Shown here: piece after piece, positions 19,406 through 29,544 of the stretch | Layout of the letters: each line of letters starts with the position of its first letter | Numbering within the stretch: position 1 is the first letter of the stretch | Source of the DNA: Planctomycetaceae bacterium | Lineage (GTDB): Bacteria > Planctomycetota > Planctomycetia > Pirellulales > Pirellulaceae | Length of the DNA: 44,972 nucleotides | Direction of reading: 5' to 3' | NCBI GenBank assembly: GCA_002724245.1 | Contig: PBOG01000039.1 | Coordinates: 11,342-56,313, forward strand | The notes under the pieces: generated by a model | The model's database searches: none | Told to the model about the DNA's origin: nothing | The model's input: the letters and a program-made list of their open reading frames with translations, nothing else | Made by a program: the position numbers and the translations under genes

Positions 19406-19473
19406 CCTGACGGCAAAACCTCTCACCGTGCGACGTCCCGAACAGGTTGATACGAATCAACCAGAGACAAGAC

Positions 19474-21675
19474 ATGCGCATTCCATTGCTGGTACTCAGT
19501 CTCTCCTTGGTGGTTTGCTACGGATGGACGCCCACGCAACTCGTTGCCCAGGAAACGACCAGCCACTATTGGAAGTGGGGGTGGGGCACCTACGATGCTT
19601 CACCCGATGAGCGCAACATTGCCGTCTTCGACTGGTCATTCATTCATGTTGGAAACCAGGTCAACAATATCGGGCAAAGGTGTGATGACCACCAGTTAAC
19701 CACGCGTATCAACCGCATCCTCGAGCTCAATCCAGATCATAAATTTGTGGTCCTTTTCTGGCCTATGTTTGCCATACGCGAGGCCCATCCCCGCCTCTCC
19801 CTGTTCGACTATCTCTACCAGCCACAAGTCAAACAACGACTCAACCGGCGTATCCAGCAGCAGGCGAGTCTGATCACCAACGCAATTCGCGATCCGCGTG
19901 CCATCATCGCCATGACCTTTCTGGAAGAACTTCCCGGTCATGTTACCAGCCAGCCTTATGCCAACCCCTTCAACAATCGCCTGCATGACCTGGAAGACAA
20001 CGGACCCGCGATCGCCGCCGAGTTAGGGCGTGCCTTCGATCGCGAGCGCGACCGCAACTGGTGGGGACGCAAATATTGTGACGCGCTGGCCGAAATCCAT
20101 TTGGTCATGAAAAACTACCTGCCCCAGGCGAAGGTGTTTTACTGGCAAGCAGAACGCTACTACACACTCGACCATGTGGACAATGGCATCCAGGAACAGG
20201 CTGCCCTGCCTTTTCATCTAGGGAACATCCTACGGGACGGTCTCTGCGAGGGGATTTTTGGCTACATCAACACTCCAGAGAAACTGCAGCAACAGACCAT
20301 TTCCCTGGCGGAAAAGTACAACGTCCCCTACTTCACACAACTTTCCCACCCCGGCTACATGACCATTTCCGGATTCCCCACGTGTCACCAATGGGCCCGG
20401 AGGCCGCATCGACTCAACCTGGGGAGTTTTCTCTTCAAACAAGACGAAGTGGGCGATCAACGCGTGCAAGCCAAGAGTGTCCAACGCTACCTGCACCTTA
20501 ATGAGTCTGAATTGTTGCGTACCTTCTGCTACGAAAACCAGGTAAACACCTCCGTAGTGGAGAACCGCATCGTCCCTCCCCGGATTCTTTTTCGCTGTGA
20601 CCTGGCTGAAGCCAAGCCTGGTGATGAGGTCACGATCACTACCATTATTTACAACCAACGCAACGCCTCCTGGTTTGGGATGGATGCCAGCCGCGCCGCA
20701 CTCCACAACCTCACCTTAGATCTCGTCGCAGTGCCCGCCGACGCGCAATTACTGTCCCCCAAGGCAAAACGGATTCCGCTGCTGCAACCGGAACGTTTTG
20801 TGAGTTTCGACTGGAGGTTTCGACTGGGAAGCGGATGGCAGGGCTACCAGAACGGGACACTTCGTGCCAGGCTCAGCCACGCCAGCCTGGCCCCAGTGGT
20901 CAACTCGTTAGACCACTCCTCCACCGTCGGGATCGGCAGGCAACACACCATTCGTCATCAACGCGACACCTGGCTGCTGTTGCCATCCGGCCAGATCAGA
21001 AATCGTCCCCTGCAAGCCCGATTCCAAATGCTATCAGGGTCCCGCAACCCGCGGTTGACCTTGGGCGACCACACGATTGTCTACCGCGGCACACTCGACC
21101 AAGGTGACGAACTCACAATCGGGCCAGGCCACAAAGCACAACTCTTGCCAGGAAACATGCTCTCATTGAGAGACGCCAGAGCATCGCGGAACGCAGGACA
21201 AAAGGAACAAGTCACCACAAGCTACATGGCATGGGGATCGCAAAAGTATGGTGTCAACGTGGGCGCCACATACGACATCATGCTCACGGGTCGCGTCGCC
21301 AGCGGCGCACAAGAGCGCCTGACCGTAAGCTACCTCGGTAAAGGAGGTAACTGGAACAACCTCTACAGCTCCGTCACGCTCGCCAGCGGCCAGCTTACCG
21401 ACCAGCTTTCCACAGCACGCGCCACCTTCACGGTTCCGGCTGTCGACGGAAATGCGGTCTTCGCCCAGATTCGCATTTACAACCAGAACAAACGGGGAAG
21501 TATCACACTGCATGATGTCGAATTAAGAAAGGCGGGGGGCATCCAGGACGTCACGGACCAACTCGACGGTGTCTTGCCAACCGTGGATCACACCCCCCTT
21601 ATCGTCCAGTTCGCAGACCAGACTAGGGCGTTTGCCGCCTATTGGCGCGCCCACGTGACGTTCCAGGATCACTAA
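19474..21675 (+). CDS. Secreted protein of unknown function, possibly TIM-barrel glycosidase-like
   Basis: 733 residues. The ATG at 19474 begins a signal peptide (MRIPLLVLSLSLVVCYGWTP). The first 350 residues contain alternating strands and helices with aromatic-rich ends (KFVVLFWPMF, AIIAMTFLEELPG, AKVFYWQAERYY, YNVPYFTQLSHPG), like an (alpha/beta)8 barrel with acidic residues at strand ends, as in glycoside hydrolases. I cannot name the family or prove catalytic acids. From about 360 on it is beta-rich, with an immunoglobulin-like segment (CDLAEAKPGDEVTITTIIYN) and a final beta-sandwich that may bind carbohydrate. The next gene converges from the other strand 39 bases away. Confidence 0.65.
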   Translation: MRIPLLVLSLSLVVCYGWTPTQLVAQETTSHYWKWGWGTYDASPDERNIAVFDWSFIHVGNQVNNIGQRCDDHQLTTRINRILELNPDHKFVVLFWPMFAIREAHPRLSLFDYLYQPQVKQRLNRRIQQQASLITNAIRDPRAIIAMTFLEELPGHVTSQPYANPFNNRLHDLEDNGPAIAAELGRAFDRERDRNWWGRKYCDALAEIHLVMKNYLPQAKVFYWQAERYYTLDHVDNGIQEQAALPFHLGNILRDGLCEGIFGYINTPEKLQQQTISLAEKYNVPYFTQLSHPGYMTISGFPTCHQWARRPHRLNLGSFLFKQDEVGDQRVQAKSVQRYLHLNESELLRTFCYENQVNTSVVENRIVPPRILFRCDLAEAKPGDEVTITTIIYNQRNASWFGMDASRAALHNLTLDLVAVPADAQLLSPKAKRIPLLQPERFVSFDWRFRLGSGWQGYQNGTLRARLSHASLAPVVNSLDHSSTVGIGRQHTIRHQRDTWLLLPSGQIRNRPLQARFQMLSGSRNPRLTLGDHTIVYRGTLDQGDELTIGPGHKAQLLPGNMLSLRDARASRNAGQKEQVTTSYMAWGSQKYGVNVGATYDIMLTGRVASGAQERLTVSYLGKGGNWNNLYSSVTLASGQLTDQLSTARATFTVPAVDGNAVFAQIRIYNQNKRGSITLHDVELRKAGGIQDVTDQLDGVLPTVDHTPLIVQFADQTRAFAAYWRAHVTFQDH

Positions 21676-21714
21676 TCGACCCTCGTGACTCCAGGCTTCG
21701 GGATCGCGGTATTG

Positions 21715-24700
21715 CTACTTCTGTGCGGGAAGCGGCCCTACGGGGCTTTTCGCCAGCTTTCCGTAGCGCTCATACGCAGCCTTGATACCAGCCCGCTCGG
21801 GATCGTGCGCGTGAAAGAGGATCCGGTAATGCAAACTGATACTCTTGCCCGCGGGAATCGTCATCTCACCCGTACCTCGCGGCTTTCCTTCAAAATCAGC
21901 AATACCAAAAGGATTCGCGGTAAACAGCCCATACGGTCTGGCGTGCCACCAGGTAGGATGGCGTGGGTTGCTTGCGTGATCGAACAAGGCAATTCCAACC
22001 GTTTTGTCCCCCACGTTACCCCAGTAGTCGATCCACGCTGCCCGCTGTCCCCAGACAGCTTTGCCACGGACACCCTGACTATTCAATGCCTGGCCATTCG
22101 CCGTGGTCACACCAGCACCGTTTTCCAGACGCAAATTGGGATGTGTACGAATCCCCATCGTTCCCTCTTCGGTATCAGCGATCGTCAGATCCCCCGCCGT
22201 CGCCCGCAGCGTGATATCCCAATCAATCGCGCGTCCTTCAGGCAGCATTAGAAAAGTCAAACGCCGCTGGTCGCTACAGATCACATCGCCATCCGGGCCG
22301 ATCCACTGATTCACGGTCTCTAGGACTCCTCTATCGTTTCCACTCTGAGTACGTCCGATCCCACGCTGCACGACGCGGCCGTGGCGAGGCGCCGTACTGC
22401 GCCAAAAGTCAACTCCATTGAGACCGTCATGGCCGAACCAGACCGACGTGTGATGCGGATGGTCCTGCGACTCGCCGGGAACACGCTTGCTGGGATAATT
22501 CCGTGTCATCCCGATTCCATAGGGACCAATCACCGGATAGAGAAATGGGTTTTCACACTGGCGGTAGTGGTACTCCGTAAAGAGTTTCCCGGCGATGGTC
22601 ACCCGCACCCGATCAGCCAGCGGCGTCACCACAACATTCCGTTCTAGCGTCCCGGTAGGCCGACTCTCTGGTGCAGCGCGTTGGGCCAGCAGGAAAGTGG
22701 TCAGGTCAGCAACATCCTGAGGCGACAGGACCGAACTGACAACCGGCATTCCAGACACCTCGTCTGTGCGGCGTTGCTCAATCGTTTTCTTGGGGACCAT
22801 CAAGCGTTGTCCGGTTATCAGACCGAGCACCAAAGACACGCCACTCTCTTCCAGCAGGACACCGAAATGTACTTTTCCGTCCACCGTCACAACAACCTGG
22901 CGCCGAAACCCCTCGGTGATCACCGCACTTGGCCGCAAGATCGACGTGACAATATGGCGTGCATCTGCCCGCCGACCTACCCCCCCCAGGTTCGGACCAA
23001 ACCCATTCCGACCAACGCCCAGACTGTGGCATTTACTGCAGCCGGCCCCCGCCGGATGCTTGAACAGTGTTTCACCTCGGACCCGATCCCCCCTGGGAAG
23101 GCAGTCCAAGGCGTCCGCAACGCTCGTTTCCTGCTTCCGTCTGATGGCAGGCAGCGGCTCCAGAACGACGACGTAATTACTTTTGCCGCCGGTCTGACCG
23201 TCGTCAGTATTCCCTCCCAGGTGCAGCATCCCTTCCGGATAGATGCGTCCATACAGCTTCAATCTACAATCGTCCGTCACGACGATATCCCCAGTTGCTA
23301 CAAAGCCCTCACGTAGCCAGCGAGGTGGTCTCGCCTGCCGTGTATCGACACCAACCAGCACGCGCACCGGCAGCAGCAATCGACAAACTAACCAATCGTC
23401 GCCACGCGAAGCGTCATCATCATTCGCCGTGCGAATGATGTCCGCTCCCAGCAAACGCTTGGGAATCTTGACAAAACGGTAGGCGCGGTCCGTGTAGACC
23501 GCGTTCCCCACCCGCAGGCCGCCGGGCACCACCTGGTAGCGACCGTCGCCCACAACCTCAACATCAGTTGCCAAAGCGCCCCCTTGAGTTCTCAGACTCT
23601 GGTCCGGCCGGTCAATAGGGACCTGAATCGGCGGTCCCTTGACGACGCGCGCCGTACCGCCACCACGAACTTTGTCCAGCCAGAGCCTGACCAGCGCCCG
23701 GATCCGGGAGTCACCATCTACTCCCATGGCCGTCACCTCTTCCAATGGCAACTCGTCGCTTTCCAGCAGACCCAGTAATGCAGCGCGACGAACTCCGCTC
23801 TTCCCATGCGCCAGCAGCTCCCGCAAACGCGGCACCGGAACCAGCGTCCGTAGTGCCTGCCACGCCGCGTAGTAGGTAACCCGATCTTGCTCAGCAGCCA
23901 ACAGCTCCAGCAACGCGTCATCCAGACTGGCGGAACCTGTCTGCCGTACTGCCTGAACCCAGGCGAGTCGCAACCGCGGCTCCTGGCTTCGCCAGGCGGG
24001 CCGCAACATCGCGGCGAGGGCGACCCGCCGCCCGGACACGACGACCCGGTGCGCAAGGATCCGTACCGCCTGGATTCGCAAATTAAGGCTGGCTGCCGAA
24101 TCTGGGGCCAGGCATTCAGCGAACACTTGATCCACCGCGGTATCCCGCGGGTCAAGTAGTCCTAGCGACCAGGATACCCATGTCTCCTGCATCTCGGTGA
24201 GCTGCCCACTACCTAAATGTTCGACCAACGGCTGACGTACTGCCTGGCCACGACGAATCAGTTCACGCTGCGCATCCGTCCTCCAGATCGGCAATGGCCC
24301 AGCAAAACAGTCCAGCAGTTCGATCACAGATCGATCCTGCATGGCTGCGACTCGGGACGCTGGACGGCGCTCTGCTTCGGCGTTCTGTTTCCAGGAGATC
24401 CGAAAGATACGACCTTCGTTGGTCATTTTCCCATCGCGCCATTCTGCCCCATATCCACGACTCCAACCCAACACCCACAATGCCCCGTCAGGACCCACTT
24501 CAATGTCAGTTGGACGATAGAGTGACTTGCCACCGTCGACAAACGTCTCCCATTGATTCCCTTCAGGTCGCAGCAACGCGCCGTCCCATTTCGGGCGCCA
24601 CAGAAATGTCGTTTTGCGTAGCCAATCATTGATGAAAAACCCCCGCCGGAATGGCTCGGGAAACTGCGTGGCATCGTAGAACACCAGGCCAGTACCAGAG

Positions 24701-25647
24701 CCCTCAAACAAGGGTCCGCTGACCGGCGCTGTCGGAGCATCTATCGCATCGGACCACTGCGCATTCCAAGGGTGATTCCATCCAAAGTGTGCACCAAAAA
24801 ATGGCATGAACACGCGATCACCTTGCGTCTGATCGTTGTCGGTGCCCAGCCAATTGAAACCACTGTCCGTCGTAATATCCCAGGGATTGCGGTAGCCTCG
24901 CGAAACGATCTGCAAGTTACGGCCTCCGTCATCACAACGTAACACTCCGCCATACAAGCCCCAGTCATCCGCTGGGTCATGGTAGGCATGCCGGTACTCC
25001 CCTTTACGGAACGTTCGCGGCGCGGGAAAGTCCGGCGTTCCGGCCGGCGCCACCATGCCCCACAACTCCCGAAACGGTTTTGGCGCATAGCGTCCCGGGC
25101 GATTCAGCCCTTTTGAATTCCCTTTACTCATGTACAGTTTGCCATCAGGCGCCCAGTTCAAACCATGGAGCCCGTGCTCAAGATTTCCCAGGTCCGTGTA
25201 AACGCGCACGTATTCGTCGGCTTCGTCGTCACCATCGAGGTCGCGTACGATTGTCAGGTCGGGTGCATTGGCTACCCACAAATCGCGCCCACGCCATGCC
25301 AAACCTTGCACAGCATTGAAGCCCGTGGCAAACACCTTCACCGTCTCGGCCACGCCGTCGCCATCTGCGTCCGTCACAATGACGACACTATCACCAGGTG
25401 TTTCGGGAGTGGGATTTCGATACTGGGGCCCCATGCCGACAAAAAGCCGTCCACGTACGTCGAAAGCCATGGAACAAGGTTGCCGGACCAGAGGTTCACG
25501 GGCAAATACCGTGACCTGAAACCCTGCGGGCACCTGGGGCAACACCTCCGCATCGGCACCTTTATCGATAAACTGGGCGGGCAACGTACCGCACCACAGG
25601 ACCAGCCAGAGCACCCCCAGGTGGCGACAAACAGTTCTGATGCGCAC
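21715..25647 (-). CDS. PVC-type haem protein fused to a DUF6807 (PmoA-like) domain
   Basis: 1310 residues from a GTG start at 25647. That GTG has a strong AGGAG six bases upstream and opens a signal peptide (VRIRTVCRHLGVLWLVLWCG); longer versions starting at 25836 would put 63 unrelated residues before it. Domains in order: PVC membrane-bound dehydrogenase-like beta-propeller (about 40-430; GFQVTVFAREPL, DADGDGVAE), HEAT-like helices (about 450-680), and a c-type cytochrome site CSKCH (870-874) within the PVC haem-binding domain. The C-terminal DUF6807 domain (about 1020-1300) shows YPVIGPYGIGMTRNYP, DHPHHTSVWFGHDG and a conserved GTGEMTIPAGKS. DUF6807 proteins are common in planctomycetes and related phyla, and their activity is not established. 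The CotH gene lies upstream on the same strand. Confidence 0.88.
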   Translation of the reverse strand: MRIRTVCRHLGVLWLVLWCGTLPAQFIDKGADAEVLPQVPAGFQVTVFAREPLVRQPCSMAFDVRGRLFVGMGPQYRNPTPETPGDSVVIVTDADGDGVAETVKVFATGFNAVQGLAWRGRDLWVANAPDLTIVRDLDGDDEADEYVRVYTDLGNLEHGLHGLNWAPDGKLYMSKGNSKGLNRPGRYAPKPFRELWGMVAPAGTPDFPAPRTFRKGEYRHAYHDPADDWGLYGGVLRCDDGGRNLQIVSRGYRNPWDITTDSGFNWLGTDNDQTQGDRVFMPFFGAHFGWNHPWNAQWSDAIDAPTAPVSGPLFEGSGTGLVFYDATQFPEPFRRGFFINDWLRKTTFLWRPKWDGALLRPEGNQWETFVDGGKSLYRPTDIEVGPDGALWVLGWSRGYGAEWRDGKMTNEGRIFRISWKQNAEAERRPASRVAAMQDRSVIELLDCFAGPLPIWRTDAQRELIRRGQAVRQPLVEHLGSGQLTEMQETWVSWSLGLLDPRDTAVDQVFAECLAPDSAASLNLRIQAVRILAHRVVVSGRRVALAAMLRPAWRSQEPRLRLAWVQAVRQTGSASLDDALLELLAAEQDRVTYYAAWQALRTLVPVPRLRELLAHGKSGVRRAALLGLLESDELPLEEVTAMGVDGDSRIRALVRLWLDKVRGGGTARVVKGPPIQVPIDRPDQSLRTQGGALATDVEVVGDGRYQVVPGGLRVGNAVYTDRAYRFVKIPKRLLGADIIRTANDDDASRGDDWLVCRLLLPVRVLVGVDTRQARPPRWLREGFVATGDIVVTDDCRLKLYGRIYPEGMLHLGGNTDDGQTGGKSNYVVVLEPLPAIRRKQETSVADALDCLPRGDRVRGETLFKHPAGAGCSKCHSLGVGRNGFGPNLGGVGRRADARHIVTSILRPSAVITEGFRRQVVVTVDGKVHFGVLLEESGVSLVLGLITGQRLMVPKKTIEQRRTDEVSGMPVVSSVLSPQDVADLTTFLLAQRAAPESRPTGTLERNVVVTPLADRVRVTIAGKLFTEYHYRQCENPFLYPVIGPYGIGMTRNYPSKRVPGESQDHPHHTSVWFGHDGLNGVDFWRSTAPRHGRVVQRGIGRTQSGNDRGVLETVNQWIGPDGDVICSDQRRLTFLMLPEGRAIDWDITLRATAGDLTIADTEEGTMGIRTHPNLRLENGAGVTTANGQALNSQGVRGKAVWGQRAAWIDYWGNVGDKTVGIALFDHASNPRHPTWWHARPYGLFTANPFGIADFEGKPRGTGEMTIPAGKSISLHYRILFHAHDPERAGIKAAYERYGKLAKSPVGPLPAQK

Positions 25648-25653
25648 GCCGTT

Positions 25654-25658
25654 CTCCT
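25654..25658 (-). promoter_or_regulatory. Ribosome binding site that decides a GTG start
   Basis: AGGAG on the minus strand, six bases before the GTG at 25647. It is one of the few strong Shine-Dalgarno sequences in the window and is the reason for shortening the downstream gene by 63 codons. Confidence 0.65.
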
Positions 25659-25890
25659 GTAACAGCTGGCTGGGCTCACTTAACAGAGATCCCGTCCTCT
25701 CCAGCAATCCTGCATGCTCGATCATCCGCAACACCTGCCGAACTCGGCGGAAGGCGTTGCGGCGGCCACGAACTTCCGAAAAGTAGTATACGTGAGAACC
25801 TGCAACTCTGCCGACGCACGCCGCAGACACCAGCAACCGAGAGGCGGCTGGCGGATCATCGGTTCACAAGATGATCGTAGCGACGGTCGT

Positions 25891-28800
25891 TCATTTTCCA
25901 TTCGGCTGCGCCAACCTGGTCAGATCACGGTGCGACCACGCGCCGTCAAACCCGAGTTCATGCAGGTGCCCATCTTGTCCACGATAGACGTAGTAGCGAG
26001 CGCCGCTGGCGGCGGACACCAGACCCGCCGGGTCGCCGGACGCGAGAGATGCCGCCGTGCTGGCCATCAGATCGACTACCCGCCACGTCCCCCCCTGCGG
26101 TCGTTTGTCACTACTGAATGTGGCCTCCCTAATGTGCCCCTGTGTGTCGCGGTACGCGAAGTGGTAACGCGTTGTCTGGACGTTGTGAATCACGCAAGGA
26201 TCACCGGCGACTTCGCGTGCCACCGGCTCAACGGGCTCCAGATGCCAAAAACGCTGCCCATCGTACCAGGCATGGACCAGTGCACCGCGGGGAATTCGTC
26301 TTTCCCGCGCGCGAACGGTCTTTACACCAGACACAAAGGGCTCACTCAGCGGCCACTTCTCAGCCCCGCGAAAAAGAATGTGCCGGATTTCCTGGGGACT
26401 GAACCCAAGTGGAGTACCCTTTGCAGGACTGCCGAATACGAGTCGGTGCGACCATCGTCGCTGCCCCTTTTTCACGTCCCGCAATAATAGCGTCTGTTCG
26501 CAGACTGCACCAAACATCGTGCGGTAAGTGACATGCAACGCGGACGCTGCGTAGGAAAGCACGACATCTGCCGCCGGACGCGGCGCCGCGGGCAACTGGT
26601 TGTGACGCCACTTGCCTGCAAACCACAGCTCATGGATCCTGCACATTTTGTCGACGTACACAACGTGGGGTATGCCATTGACCACGACCACGGAGGGATC
26701 CCGAGTGGCTGCGGGCTGTTCAAGCAAGGCGGTCAGGTTGGTGTGCTGCCAGTGACCGGAATCCTTCCCAGCAGTCCTCCGCGTCAACTCATGCAGATGC
26801 CCTGCCGGACCGCGATACAGGATGCGTGGACCGGAGTCCGCCACGCTGTAGACACGAGGCCGTCCGGCGGCCACAGGCGCCGAGGCCGGCGTGCCAATGG
26901 TCTCGTCGCGCCAGCTGTTGTCACTGGGATCCGAAGCGAGCTGATGCAGTTGGCCCTCAGCTCCACGGTAAACGACGTGCCGCCGCCCACCTGGGCTCTC
27001 CACAAAAGCCGCCTGATCCCGGCTTCCTGCCGACGTACGGTACGCAAAATAGGCGTCCGTACAGCGCTGAAAGTGCTCGCCGCAGTGTTCCAGAAAACGC
27101 TCAACATTCTCAATCTGGCCGCGCCAACTCGCTTTATCGTTACCGCGCGATTCAAATTCCTGTTCAATGTCCGCGGCAATCGCATCGCGATGGCGGTGGA
27201 TCAGACGCAAGGCGTTATGAGTGCGCAACGCGCCACGCAGATGCCTGCGGACTTCCTGCTGGTAATACTCACAATACCCCGGGTTACTAATGAGTGCGAA
27301 GAACAACGCCCGGGACATGCCATGACCGTAGGCACCGCCGCTATCCATAAAAGCATATGCATCAACGTCGTGTCCGTAGGGACCGCCTCCCAGGCCCCAC
27401 TCCGCATCCCAGCAGAGAAACATCCACTTGCCGTGCGGTACCCGCCGCGCCGCGTACCAGTTGTTGTGGGGCCAGTCGTAATTTTGCGCCCAAAGATTGA
27501 GAATGGCGTACGAGGTAAAATTCTCGATATCGACTCGGCTGGCCAGCTCTCGATAATTCGTTGGGTCAGAGAAATCTCGCGTGCTGATGAAATCCCGCAA
27601 CTCGTCCCAGCCCTGCCGCGTGCCGTCCAGTACGGTATCAGAGGTCTTGATGACGTCGTACTCGCCTGGCCCCAGATGGGCCCTGAAAAACTCCTGATCC
27701 ATACGTTCGACAACGTTGTAAACACCGTGGCTTTGGCCGTTGATCAGAACCTTGTACCAGGAACCGCTGGATGCCAACGCTCCCATCTCTCGGTGGAGGT
27801 CGCGAATGACCTGGTCTCGAATGTAGCTGCCATGATTGCGACCATCGTTGAAATTCGCCCGCAACACGAGTTTGTCAAACTTCTTGATACCTGCCTCTGG
27901 TATTACCGGATGCTTGATACGACCTGCACCGTACGAACGACGAAAATAGGCCCGGTACGACTTCTTGATCTCCAGACCACCACGGCGCCCCGCTCCACCG
28001 TGCAGTCGCATTCCAAATCCTGTCGCCACGCGCCGGCCGCCGTTGTGATCAAACAACTCGAGAAACGCAGACCGTTCGCTCTTGCGCCCTTTGCCACTGC
28101 GCTGCAGGTGTATATCGGTAAAGTCTTCAGGACGAAGCGAAACCGATAGCACTGGCAGGCCTGACGACTTTTCCATCAGGTACGTAGCCGCCACCACCGG
28201 GCTCACGCGTTCGTGGCCCACGAAACCCGCGGCGCGCAATAGCGTTGTCTTCTGCAGTACGACCGCCGCTCGATACAGTGGGCTAGTGGCACTCGGTTGT
28301 GAACCGTCTTGCGTAAACCGGATATCAACAGCTGCCGACGCGGTCTGTTGAAGTCGTACAGACACACCAGGTCGATGTGTTCCGGGTTTCGGGGCAAACG
28401 CGATGCCACATCGCACCGGCTGCAGCTGTTGTGGTCCGCGATTAGCAGCTGCTGGTGTGGGAGTTAGAAAATACCCCCAATCTGCCTCGTCTTCCAGAGA
28501 TCGACCAAGTGACTGATCAGCGACTTGCCGCGGGTACTCGATCTGGTCAGCTACCTTTCCGTCCGGAGCCACGAGATAGAGCGTGCCCCCTTTGCGTTTC
28601 AATCGGAAATTGGCATGACACAACGGCGCGAGCGTCCCCAGTACCGGATGGACACTCAGATCAGAACTCCCCGAATTCACATTCAGGCCAGCGATCGCGA
28701 GTACGTTCTTTCCCACTCGCAACAACCCGGCATGGGCGGAGAGGTCAAACCGCTGGGCAACGCCCGCTTCCCGGCTCTCCGTCGCCAGACTGTCGAGGCG

Positions 28801-29544
28801 AGGTTCGCCGGGCGGCGCATTGACCGCAGCGACGCGGGCCCCGTTCAAATAGGCCGCAAAACCATCATCGTAGTCCACTTCCAGCACGAGCGCAGCCGGA
28901 TCAAGATCGGCAGGCCAGATAAACTCTCGCCGCAAGAACACCACCGTCGTTTCCGCCGGCAACTGTGTCCGATCGTCCTCATCACCGTAACCGAAACCGG
29001 GTAGTCCCACCTGGAACAGCGAGTCATCGAAGTCGACTCGCGTCCAGCCCTGAATGCGTTGCTGGGACGGCGCATCGTCCGGTTGTTTTTTGGCGGCGAA
29101 ATATTTCCACCTGGCATCTGAACCGACCAGTACTGCATCAAATGGAAGCGTCACGTTCGTCGACCGCCTTGCCGCCCCATTCGGTTCACCACCCTCGCTG
29201 CCAGACATCCAGACGAGCTGGTATCCCCCGCCCGCCACACGAACCTGCGGAAAAGGCCATTTATCGAGCACCTGAAGATCGTCTGTTAAACGATACCCTG
29301 CGAGTTGCTGCGCTTGTGCGCTGGCATTGTGGATCTCTACCCAGTCACTGCTACGGCCCTGGTCATCGACGCGGCCGGTACGGTTCGAGGCGAGCAACTC
29401 ATTGAGTCGAAATGCACCCGCTGCCTGACGGTGCCGGGCAACGTCTCCCTCCGCAGCTTCGTCCGCACCGTGACCGAGCTTCGCCAATCCTGACAACAAA
29501 AGCACGGTGGCGACTGCAACCAATGGATCCAGGCTGCGGTTCAT
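25891..29544 (-). CDS. CotH-like kinase protein with lamin-tail, chitobiase-C-like and lectin-like repeat domains
   Basis: 1217 residues from the ATG at 29544, which follows AGGGAG at suitable spacing and opens a signal peptide (PLVAVATVLLLSGLAKLGHG). Domains: lamin-tail (about 41-140; FRLNELLASNRTG, DWVEIHNAS), a galactose-binding-like sandwich (about 190-310), a second partial lamin-tail piece (about 315-380), a chitobiase-C-like segment (about 385-455; DIRFTQDGSQPSATSPLY) and a CotH kinase-like region (about 465-800; LRLHG-type block GFGMRLHGGAG, then WYKVLINGQSHGVYNVVERM and FLCWDAEWGLG). Residues 849-1217 hold about seven degenerate repeats with the pattern (V/I)xYRGxxGxLHEL...W, like a lectin beta-propeller. 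CotH proteins phosphorylate other proteins on the cell surface or spore coat; whether this one is active is not shown. Confidence 0.88.
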   Translation of the reverse strand: MNRSLDPLVAVATVLLLSGLAKLGHGADEAAEGDVARHRQAAGAFRLNELLASNRTGRVDDQGRSSDWVEIHNASAQAQQLAGYRLTDDLQVLDKWPFPQVRVAGGGYQLVWMSGSEGGEPNGAARRSTNVTLPFDAVLVGSDARWKYFAAKKQPDDAPSQQRIQGWTRVDFDDSLFQVGLPGFGYGDEDDRTQLPAETTVVFLRREFIWPADLDPAALVLEVDYDDGFAAYLNGARVAAVNAPPGEPRLDSLATESREAGVAQRFDLSAHAGLLRVGKNVLAIAGLNVNSGSSDLSVHPVLGTLAPLCHANFRLKRKGGTLYLVAPDGKVADQIEYPRQVADQSLGRSLEDEADWGYFLTPTPAAANRGPQQLQPVRCGIAFAPKPGTHRPGVSVRLQQTASAAVDIRFTQDGSQPSATSPLYRAAVVLQKTTLLRAAGFVGHERVSPVVAATYLMEKSSGLPVLSVSLRPEDFTDIHLQRSGKGRKSERSAFLELFDHNGGRRVATGFGMRLHGGAGRRGGLEIKKSYRAYFRRSYGAGRIKHPVIPEAGIKKFDKLVLRANFNDGRNHGSYIRDQVIRDLHREMGALASSGSWYKVLINGQSHGVYNVVERMDQEFFRAHLGPGEYDVIKTSDTVLDGTRQGWDELRDFISTRDFSDPTNYRELASRVDIENFTSYAILNLWAQNYDWPHNNWYAARRVPHGKWMFLCWDAEWGLGGGPYGHDVDAYAFMDSGGAYGHGMSRALFFALISNPGYCEYYQQEVRRHLRGALRTHNALRLIHRHRDAIAADIEQEFESRGNDKASWRGQIENVERFLEHCGEHFQRCTDAYFAYRTSAGSRDQAAFVESPGGRRHVVYRGAEGQLHQLASDPSDNSWRDETIGTPASAPVAAGRPRVYSVADSGPRILYRGPAGHLHELTRRTAGKDSGHWQHTNLTALLEQPAATRDPSVVVVNGIPHVVYVDKMCRIHELWFAGKWRHNQLPAAPRPAADVVLSYAASALHVTYRTMFGAVCEQTLLLRDVKKGQRRWSHRLVFGSPAKGTPLGFSPQEIRHILFRGAEKWPLSEPFVSGVKTVRARERRIPRGALVHAWYDGQRFWHLEPVEPVAREVAGDPCVIHNVQTTRYHFAYRDTQGHIREATFSSDKRPQGGTWRVVDLMASTAASLASGDPAGLVSAASGARYYVYRGQDGHLHELGFDGAWSHRDLTRLAQPNGK

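Noticed and set aside
21733-21750. GCCC/GGGC hairpin followed by TTTT shortly after the gene ending at 21675
   Set aside because: The stem is only about four pairs and lies within the coding end of the convergent gene, so it is too weak to call a terminator.
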